Of a stretch of 64,000 bases of DNA, positions 1 to 12,000 are shown piece by piece. Below the pieces are notes generated by a model. The model did no database searches, was not told where the DNA came from, and saw only the letters and a program-made list of their open reading frames with translations. The position numbers and the translations under genes are program-made. Location: assembly GCA_030144725.1 (NCBI GenBank), contig JASKMD010000013.1, positions 6,337,869 to 6,401,868 on the forward strand, read 5' to 3'. The stretch's first letter is position 1; the number at the start of each line of letters is the position of its first letter. This DNA is from Haematococcus lacustris. Its lineage: Eukaryota > Chlorophyta > Chlorophyceae > Chlamydomonadales > Haematococcaceae.

Positions 1-3000
1 AGGTGGTCAAAGTTGTCGGAGGTCACACCTAGGGCTTTGGTCAGCGCGGCGCCCATCGCGCTCCCCGCGAAAGATCCAGCTGCAGCCGCAGGAACACCGC
101 CAGGGTCATATTGCGGTAACCGAAACAACCGAACCCACCTCGCCAGAGCATGGCCCACGCTAGCCCTGGTCTGTACAGCTCTGGTCCTTCAGCACACCAC
201 CACCTATGACCACCAGTGCTACCTCCCTGGCCTTAACCATAAGAATGTCAGTGCCAGTCCAGCCCACCTGCCACCCCTGCCCTGCCCTACTGCCCCTGCC
301 CCGCACCGTTCAGAATGCTCATGAGCGTGGCGAACAGGGTGGCCTCCACACCCTCCGGGCACAGGCGGGCCGCAAGCACCAGGATGGGCATGANNNNNNN
401 NNNNNNNNNNNNNNNNNNNNNNNNNNNNNNNNNNNNNNNNNNNNNNNNNNNNNNNNNNNNNNNNNNNNNNNNNNNNNNNNNNNNNNNNNNNNNNNNNNNN
501 NNNNNNNNNNNNNNNNNNNNNNNNNNNNNNNNNNNNNNNNNNNNNNNNNNNNNNNNNNNNNNNNNNNNNNNNNNNNNNNNNNNNNNNNNNNNNNNNNNNN
601 NNNNNNNNNNNNNNNNNNNNNNNNNNNNNNNNNNNNNNNNNNNNNNNNNNNNNNNNNNNNNNNNNNNNNNNNNNNNNNNNNNNNNNNNNNNNNNNNNNNN
701 NNNNNNNNNNNNNNNNNNNNNNNNNNNNNNNNNNNNNNNNNNNNNNNNNNNNNNNNNNNNNNNNNNNNNNNNNNNNNNNNNNNNNNNNNNNNNNNNNNNN
801 NNNNNNNNNNNNNNNNNNNNNNNNNNNNNNNNNNNNNNNNNNNNNNNNNNNNNNNNNNNNNNNNNNNNNNNNNNNNNNNNNNNNNNNNNNNNNTCTCCCT
901 CTCCCTCTCCCTCTCCCTCTCCCTCTCCCTCTCCCTCTCCCTCTCCCCCCTCTCTCTCTTCTCTATCTGTCCCTCACCCTTGCCCACCTCCCGACCTACC
1001 TGCTGTTTCCCCCCTGCCGCCTCATCACCCCCTAAGGCTGCCGCCTCACCAGCCCCTAGCTGTGCTTGCAACAGTTGTAATATCTTAGTGCCAGGTCACC
1101 ATGACACCCTGCCCCTGCCCCTGCCCCTGCCCCTGCCCCTGCCCCTGCCCCTGCCCCTGCCCCTGCCTTAGCCCCAGCCCCAGGATCTATCTCTCCCTCC
1201 CTCTGAGCCCCACTGACGGTGAGGATGACGCTGTCGCCCAGGACGAACAGCTGGTCGTTGAGCCCCAGCTTGAGGTTCAGGCGGGACACCAGCAGCAGCT
1301 GCGTGGAGCCCAGCACCAGGCCCAATACCATGGACCACCTGGGGGGGCCAGGGGGGCAGGGGAGGGGCAGCAAGACAGGGTCAGGCAGCAGGGTGAGGGT
1401 CAGGCAGCAGGGTGAGAATGAGGCAGCAGGGCAAGGGTCAGGCTGCCAGGGTCAGGGTGAGGGTCAGCGCACCACAAGGTAGTCTTCAGAGGCACCTTCT
1501 TCAGCGCTCCATTGTACAGCGCCACACCTGACATCAACATACACACACACACACGTTTGTGTAGCACGCTGTACTGATGTTGACGATCATGGCAGTGCCC
1601 GGTACAGACGCACAAGAGGGACAGGGGCGCAGATGGGTAAGGGGCATCCAACCCCCACCCCCGCCCCGCCCCGCCCCCGCCCCCACCCCCGCCCCCGCCC
1701 CTGCTCTGGTTGCGGTACACCCTGCATGCTGCTGACCTGCCAGCGAGGCCAGTGAGCCCACTAGCCTGACCCTGCCCAGGAACTCTGGAGTGAAGCCCAG
1801 CTCATTGGTCTGCAGGGCAGCAGGCCAGGGGGGAGGGGGGAGGGGGGTGGGGCCAAGGCGCCCAAAGGGGCCAGGGGGCAGGTGTCAGAACCAGGTTTAG
1901 CTCCAGGGGTCCCCACACCGGGGTAGGTGAGGGTCAGGGTGACAAGGGGTAGGGTGGTGGGGGGCAAGGTAGCTGAGGACCAGAGGTCAAGGTGTGTCCC
2001 TGAAGCGCCCTCAGTGTTTTCACTGGGCCACACTGCCATCACCTGAGCCAGGCCAGGCCGCGTTAGGGTCAGGTCAGGTCAGGTCAGGTCAGGTCAGGTC
2101 AGGTCAGGTCAGGTCAGGTCAGGTCAGGTCAGGTCAGGTCAGGTCAGGTCAGGTCAGGTCAGGTCAGGTCAGGTCAGGTCAGGTCAGGTCAGGTCAGGTC
2201 AGGTCAGGTCAGGTCAGGTCAGGTCAGGTCAGGTCAGGTCAGGTCAGGTCAGGTCAGGTCAGGTCAGGTCAGGTCAGGTCAGGTCAGGTCAGGTCAGGTC
2301 AGGTCAGGTCAGGTCAGGTCAGGTCAGGTCAGGTCAGGTCAGGTCAGGTCAGGTCAGGTCAGGTCAGGTCAGGTCAGGTCAGGTCAGGTCAGGTCAGGTC
2401 AGGTCAGGTCAGGTCAGGTCAGGTCAGGTCAGGTCAGGTCAGGTCAGGTCAGGTCAGGTCAGGTCAGGTCAGGTCAGGTCAGGTCAGGTCAGGTCAGGTC
2501 AGGTCAGGTCAGGTCAGGTCAGGTCAGGTCAGGTCAGGTCAGGTCAGGTCAGGTCAGGTCAGGTCAGGTCAGGTCAGGTCAGGTCAGGTCAGGTCAGGTC
2601 AGGTCAGGTCAGGTCAGGTCAGGTCAGGTCAGGTCAGGTCAGGTCAGGTCAGGTCAGGTCAGGTCAGGTCAGGTCAGGTCAGGTCAGGTCAGGTCAGGTC
2701 AGGTCAGGTCAGGTCAGGTCAGGTCAGGTCAGGTCAGGTCAGGTCAGGTCAGGTCAGGTCAGGTCAGGTCAGGTCAGGTCAGGTCAGGTCAGGTCAGGTC
2801 AGGTCAGGTCAGGTCAGGTCAGGTCAGGTCAGGTCAGGTCAGGTCAGGTCAGGTCAGGTCAGGTCAGGTCAGGTCAGGTCAGGTCAGGTCAGGTCAGGTC
2901 AGGTCAGGTCAGGTCAGGTCAGGTCAGGTCAGGTCAGGTCAGGTCAGGTCAGGTCAGGTCAGGTCAGGTCAGGTCAGGTCAGGTCAGGTCAGGTCAGGTC

Positions 3001-6000
3001 AGGTCAGGTCAGGTCAGGTCAGGTCAGGTCAGGTCAGGTCAGGTCAGGTCAGGTCAGGTCAGGTCAGGTCAGGTCAGGTCAGGTCAGGTCAGGTCAGGTC
3101 AGGTCAGGTCAGGTCAGGTCAGGTCAGGTCAGGTCAGGTCAGGTCAGGTCAGGTCAGGTCAGGTCAGGTCAGGTCAGGTCAGGTCAGGTCAGGTCAGGTC
3201 AGGTCAGGTCAGGTCAGGTCAGGTCAGGTCAGGTCAGGTCAGGTCAGGTCAGGTCAGGTCAGGTCAGGTCAGGTCAGGTCAGGTCAGGTCAGGTCAGGTC
3301 AGGTCAGGTCAGGTCAGGTCAGGTCAGGGTCAGGTCAGGTCAGGTCAGGTCAGGTCAGGTCAGGTCAGGTCAGGTCAGGTCAGGTCAGGTCAGGTCAGGT
3401 CAGGTCAGGTCAGGTCAGGTCAGGTCAGGTCAGGTCAGGTCAGGTCAGGTCAGGTCAGGTCAGGTCAGGTCAGGTCAGGTCAGGTCAGGTCAGGTCAGGT
3501 CAGGTCAGGTCAGGTCAGGTCAGGTCAGGTCAGGTCAGGTCAGGTCAGGTCAGGTCAGGTCAGATGTAAGGTCAGGTCAGATGTAAGGTCAGGTCAGGGT
3601 CAGGTCAGGTCAGGTCAGGTCAGGTCAGGTCAGGTCAGGTCAGGTCAGGTCAGGTCAGGTCAGGTCAGGTCAGGTCAGGTCAGGTCAGGTCAGGTCAGGT
3701 CAGGTCAGGTCAGGTCAGGTCAGGTCAGGTCAGGTCAGGGTCAGGTCAGGTCAGGTCAGGTCAGGTCAGGTCAGGTCAGGTCAGGTCAGGTCAGGTCAGG
3801 TCAGGTCAGGTCAGGTCAGGTCAGGTCAGGTCAGGTCAGGTCAGGTCAGGTCAGGTCAGGTCAGGTCAGGTCAGGTCAGGTCAGGTCAGGTCAGGTCAGG
3901 GTCAGGGTCAGGTCAGGTCAGGTCAGGTCAGGTCAGGTCAGGGTCAGGGTCAGGGTCAGGTCAGGGTCGGGTCGGGTCGGGTCGGGTCGGGTCGGGTCGG
4001 GTCGGGTCGGGTCGGGTCAGGTCAGGTCAGGTCAGGTCAGGTCAGGTCAGGTCAGGTCAGGTCAGGTCAGGTCAGGTCAGGTCAGGTCAGGTCAGGTCAG
4101 GTCAGGTCAGGTCAGGTCAGGTCAGGTCAGGTCAGGTCAGGTCAGGTCAGGTCAGGTCAGGTCAGGTCAGGTCAGGTCAGGTCAGGTCAGGTCAGGTCAG
4201 GTCAGGTCAGGTCAGGTCAGGTCAGGTCAGGTCAGGTCAGGTCAGGTCAGGTCAGGTCAGGTCAGGTCAGGTCAGGTCAGGTCAGGTCAGGTCAGGTCAG
4301 GTCAGGTCAGGTCAGGTCAGGTCAGGTCAGGTCAGGTCAGGTCAGGTCAGGTCAGGTCAGGTCAGGTCAGGTCAGGTCAGGTCAGGTCAGGTCAGGTCAG
4401 GTCAGGTCAGGTCAGGTCAGGTCAGGTCAGGTCAGGTCAGGTCAGGTCAGGTCAGGTCAGGTCAGGTCAGGTCAGGTCAGGTCAGGTCAGGTCAGGTCAG
4501 GTCAGGTCAGGTCAGGTCAGGTCAGGTCAGGTCAGGTCAGGTCAGGTCAGGTCAGGTCAGGTCAGGTCAGGTCAGGTCAGGTCAGGTCAGGTCAGGTCAG
4601 GTCAGGTCAGGTCAGGTCAGGTCAGGTCAGGTCAGGTCAGGTCAGGGTCAGGTCAGGTCAGGTCAGGTCAGGTCAGGTCAGGTCAGGTCAGGTCAGGTCA
4701 GGTCAGGTCAGGTCAGGTCAGGTCAGGTCAGGTCAGGTCAGGTCAGGTCAGGTCAGGTCAGGTCAGGTCAGGTCAGGTCAGGTCAGGTCAGGTCAGGTCA
4801 GGTCAGGTCAGGTCAGGTCAGGTCAGGTCAGGTCAGGTCAGGTCAGGTCAGGTCAGGTCAGGTCAGGTCAGGTCAGGTCAGGTCAGGTCAGGTCAGGTCA
4901 GGTCAGGTCAGGTCAGGTCAGGTCAGGTCAGGTCAGGTCAGGTCAGGTCAGGTCAGGTCAGGTCAGGTCAGGTCAGGTCAGGTCAGGTCAGGTCAGGTCA
5001 GGTCAGGTCAGGTCAGGTCAGGTCAGGTCAGGTCAGGTCAGGTCAGGTCAGGTCAGGTCAGGTCAGGTCAGGTCAGGTCAGGTCAGGTCAGGTCAGGTCA
5101 GGTCAGGTCAGGTCAGGTCAGGTCAGGTCAGGTCAGGTCAGGTCAGGTCAGGTCAGGTCAGGTCAGGTCAGGTCAGGTCAGGTCAGGTCAGGTCAGGTCA
5201 GGTCAGGTCAGGTCAGGTCAGGTCAGGTCGGGTCGGGTCGGGTCGGGTCGGGTCGGGTCGGGTCAGGGTCAGGGTCAGGTCAGGTCAGGTCAGGTCAGGT
5301 CAGGTCAGGTCAGGTCAGGTCAGGTCAGGTCAGGTCAGGTCAGGTCAGGTCAGGTCAGGTCAGGTCAGGTCAGGTCAGGTCAGGTCAGGTCAGGTCAGGT
5401 CAGGTCAGGTCAGGTCAGGTCAGGTCAGGTCAGGTCAGGTCAGGTCAGGTCAGGTCAGGTCAGGTCAGGTCAGGTCAGGTCAGGTCAGGTCAGGTCAGGT
5501 CAGGTCAGGTCAGGTCAGGTCAGGTCAGGTCAGGTCAGGTCAGGTCAGGTCAGGTCAGGTCAGGTCAGGTCAGGTCAGGGTCAGGTCAGGTCAGGTCAGG
5601 TCAGGTCAGGTCAGGTCAGGTCAGGTCAGGTCAGGTCAGGTCAGGTCAGGTCAGGTCAGGTCAGGTCAGGTCAGGTCAGGTCAGGTCAGGTCAGGTCAGG
5701 TCAGGGTCAGGTCAGGTCAGGGTCAGGGTCAGGTCAGGTCAGGTCAGGTCAGGGTCAGGTCAGGTCAGGTCAGGTCAGGTCAGGTCAGGTCAGGTCAGGT
5801 CAGGTCAGGTCAGGTCAGGTCAGGTCAGGTCAGGTCAGGTCAGGTCAGGTCAGGTCAGGTCAGGTCAGGTCAGGGTCAGGTCAGGTCAGGTCAGGTCAGG
5901 TCAGGTCAGGTCAGGTCAGGTCAGGTCAGGTCAGGTCAGGTCAGGTCAGGTCAGGTCAGGTCAGGTCAGGTCAGGTCAGGTCAGGTCAGGTCAGGTCAGG

Positions 6001-9000
6001 TCAGGTCAGGTCAGGTCAGGTCAGGTCAGGTCAGGTCAGGTCAGGTCAGGTCAGGTCAGGTCAGGTCAGGTCAGGTCAGGTCAGGTCAGGTCAGGTCAGG
6101 TCAGGTCAGGTCAGGTCAGGTCAGGTCAGGTCAGGTCAGGTCAGGTCAGGTCAGGTCAGGTCAGGTCAGGTCAGGTCAGGTCAGGTCAGGTCAGGTCAGG
6201 TCAGGTCAGGTCAGGTCAGGTCAGGTCAGGTCAGGTCAGGTCAGGTCAGGTCAGGTCAGGTCAGGTCAGGTCAGGTCAGGTCAGGTCAGGTCAGGTCAGG
6301 TCAGGTCAGGTCAGGTCAGGTCAGGTCAGGTCAGGTCAGGTCAGGTCAGGTCAGGTCAGGTCAGGTCAGGTCAGGTCAGGTCAGGTCAGGTCAGGTCAGG
6401 TCAGGTCAGGTCAGGTCAGGTCAGGTCAGGTCAGGTCAGGTCAGGTCAGGTCAGGTCAGGTCAGGTCAGGTCAGGTCAGGTCAGGTCAGGTCAGGTCAGG
6501 TCAGGTCAGGTCAGGTCAGGTCAGGTCAGGTCAGGTCAGGTCAGGTCAGGTCAGGTCAGGTCAGGTCAGGTCAGGTCAGGTCAGGTCAGGTCAGGTCAGG
6601 TCAGGTCAGGTCAGGTCAGGTCAGGTCAGGTCAGGTCAGGTCAGGTCAGGTCAGGTCAGGTCAGGTCAGGTCAGGTCAGGTCAGGTCAGGTCAGGTCAGG
6701 TCAGGTCAGGTCAGGTCAGGTCAGGTCAGGTCAGGTCAGGTCAGGTCAGGTCAGGTCAGGTCAGGTCAGGTCAGGTCAGGTCAGGTCAGGTCAGGTCAGG
6801 TCAGGTCAGGTCAGGTCAGGTCAGGTCAGGTCAGGTCAGGTCAGGTCAGGTCAGGTCAGGTCAGGTCAGGTCAGGTCAGGTCAGGTCAGGTCAGGTCAGG
6901 TCAGGTCAGGTCAGGTCAGGTCAGGTCAGGTCAGGTCAGGTCAGGTCAGGTCAGGTCAGGTCAGGTCAGGTCAGGTCAGGTCAGGTCAGGTCAGGTCAGG
7001 TCAGGTCAGGTCAGGTCAGGTCAGGTCAGGTCAGGTCAGGTCAGGTCAGGTCAGGTCAGGTCAGGTCAGGTCAGGTCAGGTCAGGTCAGGTCAGGTCAGG
7101 TCAGGTCAGGTCAGGTCAGGGTGGCATCGGTGAGGGTACGAGGGAGGGGAGGGGTGGTGCTGTTCAGGCTGTCCTCACCTGGAAATAAAACATGGCGCTC
7201 TCAGCAGAGGGGGGTGGCCTGCCTGCCAGCAGCAGCAGCAGCCGCAGGGGCCAGAGCAGTATCAATTCCTTGCTATCTATTTCCTTCGCCCAGAGCCCCC
7301 TTCCCTACCCCTAGAACTGTGTATATTGCCCCTTGTTCTTCACCCTCTTCCCCCCCCTCCTTACCCTCCTAACCCTTCCACCTCTCCTCACCTCCCCCTG
7401 ACCACTGCCACTGAACATACCACCACCCAGCAACGCGCAGTGCTGCCCCAACGCAGCAATCCCCTACACCCTCCCTCCCTCACACTCACTGACACCTTCC
7501 CATCCACCACTGCCTCCCAGCAGCCCCCTGCACCTGCCCTCTGCACCCTCCCTCCCTCACATTTATCCCACACCATCCCATCACCCACTGCCTCCAACAA
7601 CCTCCCTTCCAACCGCACCCCAAGCTCCTTGACCCAGCCCCCGCACCCAGCCCTGCACGCTCCCTGCCCCACATGTTTCAGTCCACCATTGACGCACTTT
7701 CCTACCCCTCCCTCCCACCCCTCCCTCCCACCCCTCCCTCCCACCCCTCCCTCCCACCCCTCCCTCCCACCCTCCCTACCCTCCCTACCCTCCCTACCCT
7801 CCCTACCCTCCCTACCCTCCCTACCCCCCCCACCCTCCCCACCTTCCCTCGCCCCTCTGCACCCACCATAGAAACACAAACAGTGTGGGCAGAAAGATCT
7901 CCTTCTGGCTCACTGCCGCCCACAGCGCCTTGGACTGCTGCAGGGCCCGCCTCCCGCAGACCTGCTGACCCTGGCCCCCCCGCCGCCCCCCCTGCACCTG
8001 CCGCCCCCCCCTGCACCTGCCGCCCCCCACACTGGGGTGCCCCCCCTTGGGGGGCTTGCTGATGTCTGGGGGGTCCCACAGGGGAGGGTGAGTGAGAACA
8101 GAGTGAGGAGGTGCGGCACATAGGCCTGGCTGCCTGCTGCCCCCTGCTGCTGCCTCCCCCTGCTGCTGCCATCACCCAGCAGCGGGCCGCCGCTCAGCCC
8201 CCTCCCCCTCCCCCTCCTGCTCCTCCTCCTCCTCGTCCCCAGCGCTTGCCTGGGCCCTGTCACGTGCCCAGCTGCTGCTGCTGCTGCTGCTGTGGAGACC
8301 AGCACCCAAGGTCAGGGGTGGTTGACCACCCACGCCAGCTGCCTGCCCCTGCCCCTGCCCCTGCTGCCCACCCGCTCTGCCTGCAGGCCAGACTCCGACC
8401 ACCCCTGCTGGCCCTGGGCCTGCCCTTGATGCCAGTGCAACCGAGGGTGGTGACCCTGACGCCTGCCTGCCCCTTCCCCTGCACCCCCTCACCGCCTGTG
8501 CTGTCGCCCCCTGGACCCTCCCCCCTGGGGGTCAGCAGGGGGGGTGCGGGGGGGGCCCACGGCACCTAGGCTGGTGGGGGGGGGCCAGGGGGGAGCAGCA
8601 GGGGGGCGGGCGGGGGCGACCACGTGCGCTTCTCGTTGATGAGCAGGGCGGAACAGGACACGATGAGGGGGAACAGCGCCGTCACACCAAACACAAACCT
8701 GGACAAGGGGAGGGGAGGGGGGGCACAGCAGGGCTGGGCAGGGGCAGGGCTGGGCTGGGCAGGGCTGGGCAGGGCAGGGCAAGGGAGGGGTGGCACAAGC
8801 AGGGGGCGGTGCCCTCTCCCTGCACAGGCCGTGCCACCCCCCTGGCAGGAGGTGGGATTCGAGCCCATGACCTGGGCACACCTGGCCTGAGTGAGGAGCA
8901 TGAGGAGCTGTTGCCACCCCACACCCCACACCCATTGGCCCCTGCTCCACCACACTGCCCTCTGGTCACCCAACAGACCCTGTACGGGGTTAGCGCCTGG

Positions 9001-12000
9001 CCTGGCCTGGCCATCCTGACCCCCCCCCAGGGGGCCCCTCCCTGGAGCCACACCAGACCCCCCTAACCCCCCCACTGCACCCAGGGCCCCCTTGGCCCCC
9101 CCAGTGCCCCAGCGCCCCCCCTGGCCCCCCCAGCCCGGCCGGGTCTCGTGTTCCTACCCCCACTGTGCCAGGGTTACCTCCACTGCACCCAGCGCCCCCC
9201 TGGCCCCCCCCAGCGCCCCCCCGGCCCCCCCAGCCCCACCTGGTGCCATAGGTCTCCACCAGTGAGCCGCTGAAGTAGGCGCTGACGATGCCGCCCACCG
9301 CTGCACTGCCCCAGCACAGGGACTGCAGGCTGCCGGCTGTGGCCTGGGCAGGGGGGGCGGGCAGGGGGCAGGGGGGAGGCAGGCAGGCAGGCAGGGGGGT
9401 GGGTGGGTGAAATGGTACGGTGAGATGGTGTGAGGGTGGTGTGGTACGGTAGTGTGAGGGTGAAGTGTGACAAATGCCTAATATACACAGATAAATGCCT
9501 AAGTTGAGCCACCCCGTTTCTCGTGTTCTCTTGATTCTTTACCGAAAGCCCCCGTTTTTTTTCCGCGCATCGCGTTCTTAAGTGGTTACTAGGGTGGTTG
9601 TCGGGCCGCGTCATGTTTGCGCGTTGTGGGAGGAGAGATCTCAACACTGCCGGGACCGCCGGTTTTGATATCATCCGGAGTTAAGTCCCGGCCGCGACTA
9701 CCAGGAGCGTTTCGGGAAGCTTCCTCAACGCTCCTAGATACCTTGGTGGGTAACAAAGATGGTGCAGTCGGTGCGCTGTGTCAAATGTGCGGCTGTCCGG
9801 CAGTAGCGCTTGCCATGTTGGGCGGAATTTTTGCAAGTAGCAAAAAATGGCTTTTCTACTTGCAGAGCTCAGGCCCCGGCCCTTGCTCAGATATTCACCG
9901 CTTCTGCCACACGCGCTAGGAGGTCCAGCAAAGCTTCTAACGGGGCACGCCACAGGGCTAGCATGCTTGCAGCCGCCGCTCGGGCCCTCTTCAAGTACAA
10001 GAGGGGGGTTGCGCGCCCCTCTGTGCGTGCTGTGGCAAAATAGCATGGCGTACCCCGCTCCACCCTCAGCGACTTTATCAACATGGGGGTAGGGTTGCTA
10101 CAAGGGGAAGACCGACAGCTTTGACTGAGGCAGAGGAGATGCAGCTGGTCAGCATTGTCAAGGGGGCCTAAGCGCAGGGTATGGGGGTGACCAGATTGGA
10201 CCTCCTTGGAGCAGTGCAGTGGGCCTGCGAGGTCCGTGTGAGCAAGGGCCTGCCACACTTCTCCCCTAATGCAAGCTTGAGCAGCAAATGAAGCCATTGG
10301 AATAATAATGAAATTACTAATATGAATTAATATTGAAATAATACCGTACTAAACGAAGCCATTGAAGCGTGCGTTTGCCAAGACGGGCCTATACCCCCCC
10401 AACAAGGAGCAGCTGCTGGCATCTGCCAAAGCCTCCATCCAGGCTGGCAAGAGCATGGTGACTCTAGGTGACTCTGGAATTGCCTATATGTCACCAACGA
10501 TATGATGAATGCAGCTGTTAGTTGCTCAATGGAGAAGCAACCTCCGTTGTATTTCCGGGCAGTGGACCAATGCTACAACAAACAGGAGCTGGAAGAGTAG
10601 GTTCCCATGAGGGCAGCTAAGTATGGCGGAGGGGCTCGCGTGTAGGGGGGGGGGGCACATCGTGATGCTTTAATTGTCGACTCACAACACAGCTTTTATG
10701 TGGATTTTTGGTGCCATCAGGGCCTCAACCCCATAGTAATGACATGCCTAAAGTGGGGGTAGCAAGTGTCTGTGAGAGTTGGCTGTGACGGGGCTGACTC
10801 AACTTAGGTTACTTTAGTTTAAACACCCATATTTTCGGGTGGGCTCCACCTTCCGGGCTGCAGCTGCCCAACCACTTTGACTCGTGAAACAACATGGGCA
10901 TTGACGGGTAGTAGACTCAAAGCTCTACACGCGGGTATGAGTTGCTTGCCGAGCAGCCAACCCGTTGTGAGACTACAGTGTTTTCTGGCACAAAGTGGCT
11001 CAACTTAGGCATTTATCTGTGTAGGATGGGGTGGGGTGGGGTAGGGGGGGTGGGGTGGGGTGGGGTAGGGGGGGTGGGGTGGGGTGGGGTGGGGTGGGGT
11101 GGGGTGGGGTGGGGTGGGGGTGGGGTGGGGTGGGGTGGGGTGGGGTGGGGTGGGGTGGGGTGGGGTGGGGTGGGGTGGGGTGGGGTGGGGTGGGGTGGGG
11201 TGGGGTGGGGTGGGGTGGGGTGGGGTGGGGTGGGGTGGGGTGGGGTGGGGTGGGGTGGGGTGGGGTGGGGTGGGGTGGGGTGGGGTGGGGTGGGGTGGGG
11301 TGGGGTGGGGTGGGGTGGGGTGGGGTGGGGTGGGGTGGGGTGGGAGTTGGAGGGGCCCGTGCTGCCCCCTGGGCCCCGCCCCTTGCACCTGGGGCGCCCC
11401 TCTTGCCCGCTCCACCACGATGCTGTCCACCAGCACGTCACTGGCAGCCGTGCTCAGGCTGCCCAGCAACATGCAGGCCGCTGCACCCTGGGCGTCAGTG
11501 ACCCAGGTAGCCAGCAGGCTCCACCCCACCGTGCCTGCGCCCGCACCACCACCACTGGGGCACACTGTGTCCAGCTGCTGCGCTATGCAACCGCCAACTG
11601 ACCCACCCGCCCACCCACCCACCCGCCCACCCACCCACCCACTGACCCACCCGCCCACCCACTGACCCACCCGCCCACCCATTGACCCACCCGCCCACCC
11701 ACCCACCCGTACGCACCAACCGCAAACCCAGCCACAACCAGTCGTCAGCACCAGAGCATTGGGCAGGGAGTGCTGTGCAGCAGTGTTTTTTTTTTTAACG
11801 CTATATATAGCGATCGCTATAAAAAGCGCTACCTGGCTGGCCAACCCATCATGACTGACATGGCTGACATCTTGGAGTACATCAAGCTGGCAAAAAAACA
11901 ACTGCTGTGCACAAGACTAGAGCCACTCGGCAACGCTGCTGCCCGTGGTGGCCAGGGGGCTGTGCAGCTGCAAGTGCATTGAGGCTTGGATAGAGCAGAG

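Noticed and set aside
1994..3586. 530-residue RSGQV-repeat protein
   Set aside because: It is only the translation of the AGGTC array, lies antisense to the transporter intron and has no non-repeat sequence of its own.
11005..11901. HPTPP and GWGGVG repeat proteins
   Set aside because: Translations of the GGGGT array; only the part at 11389-11534 is a real exon, on the minus strand.
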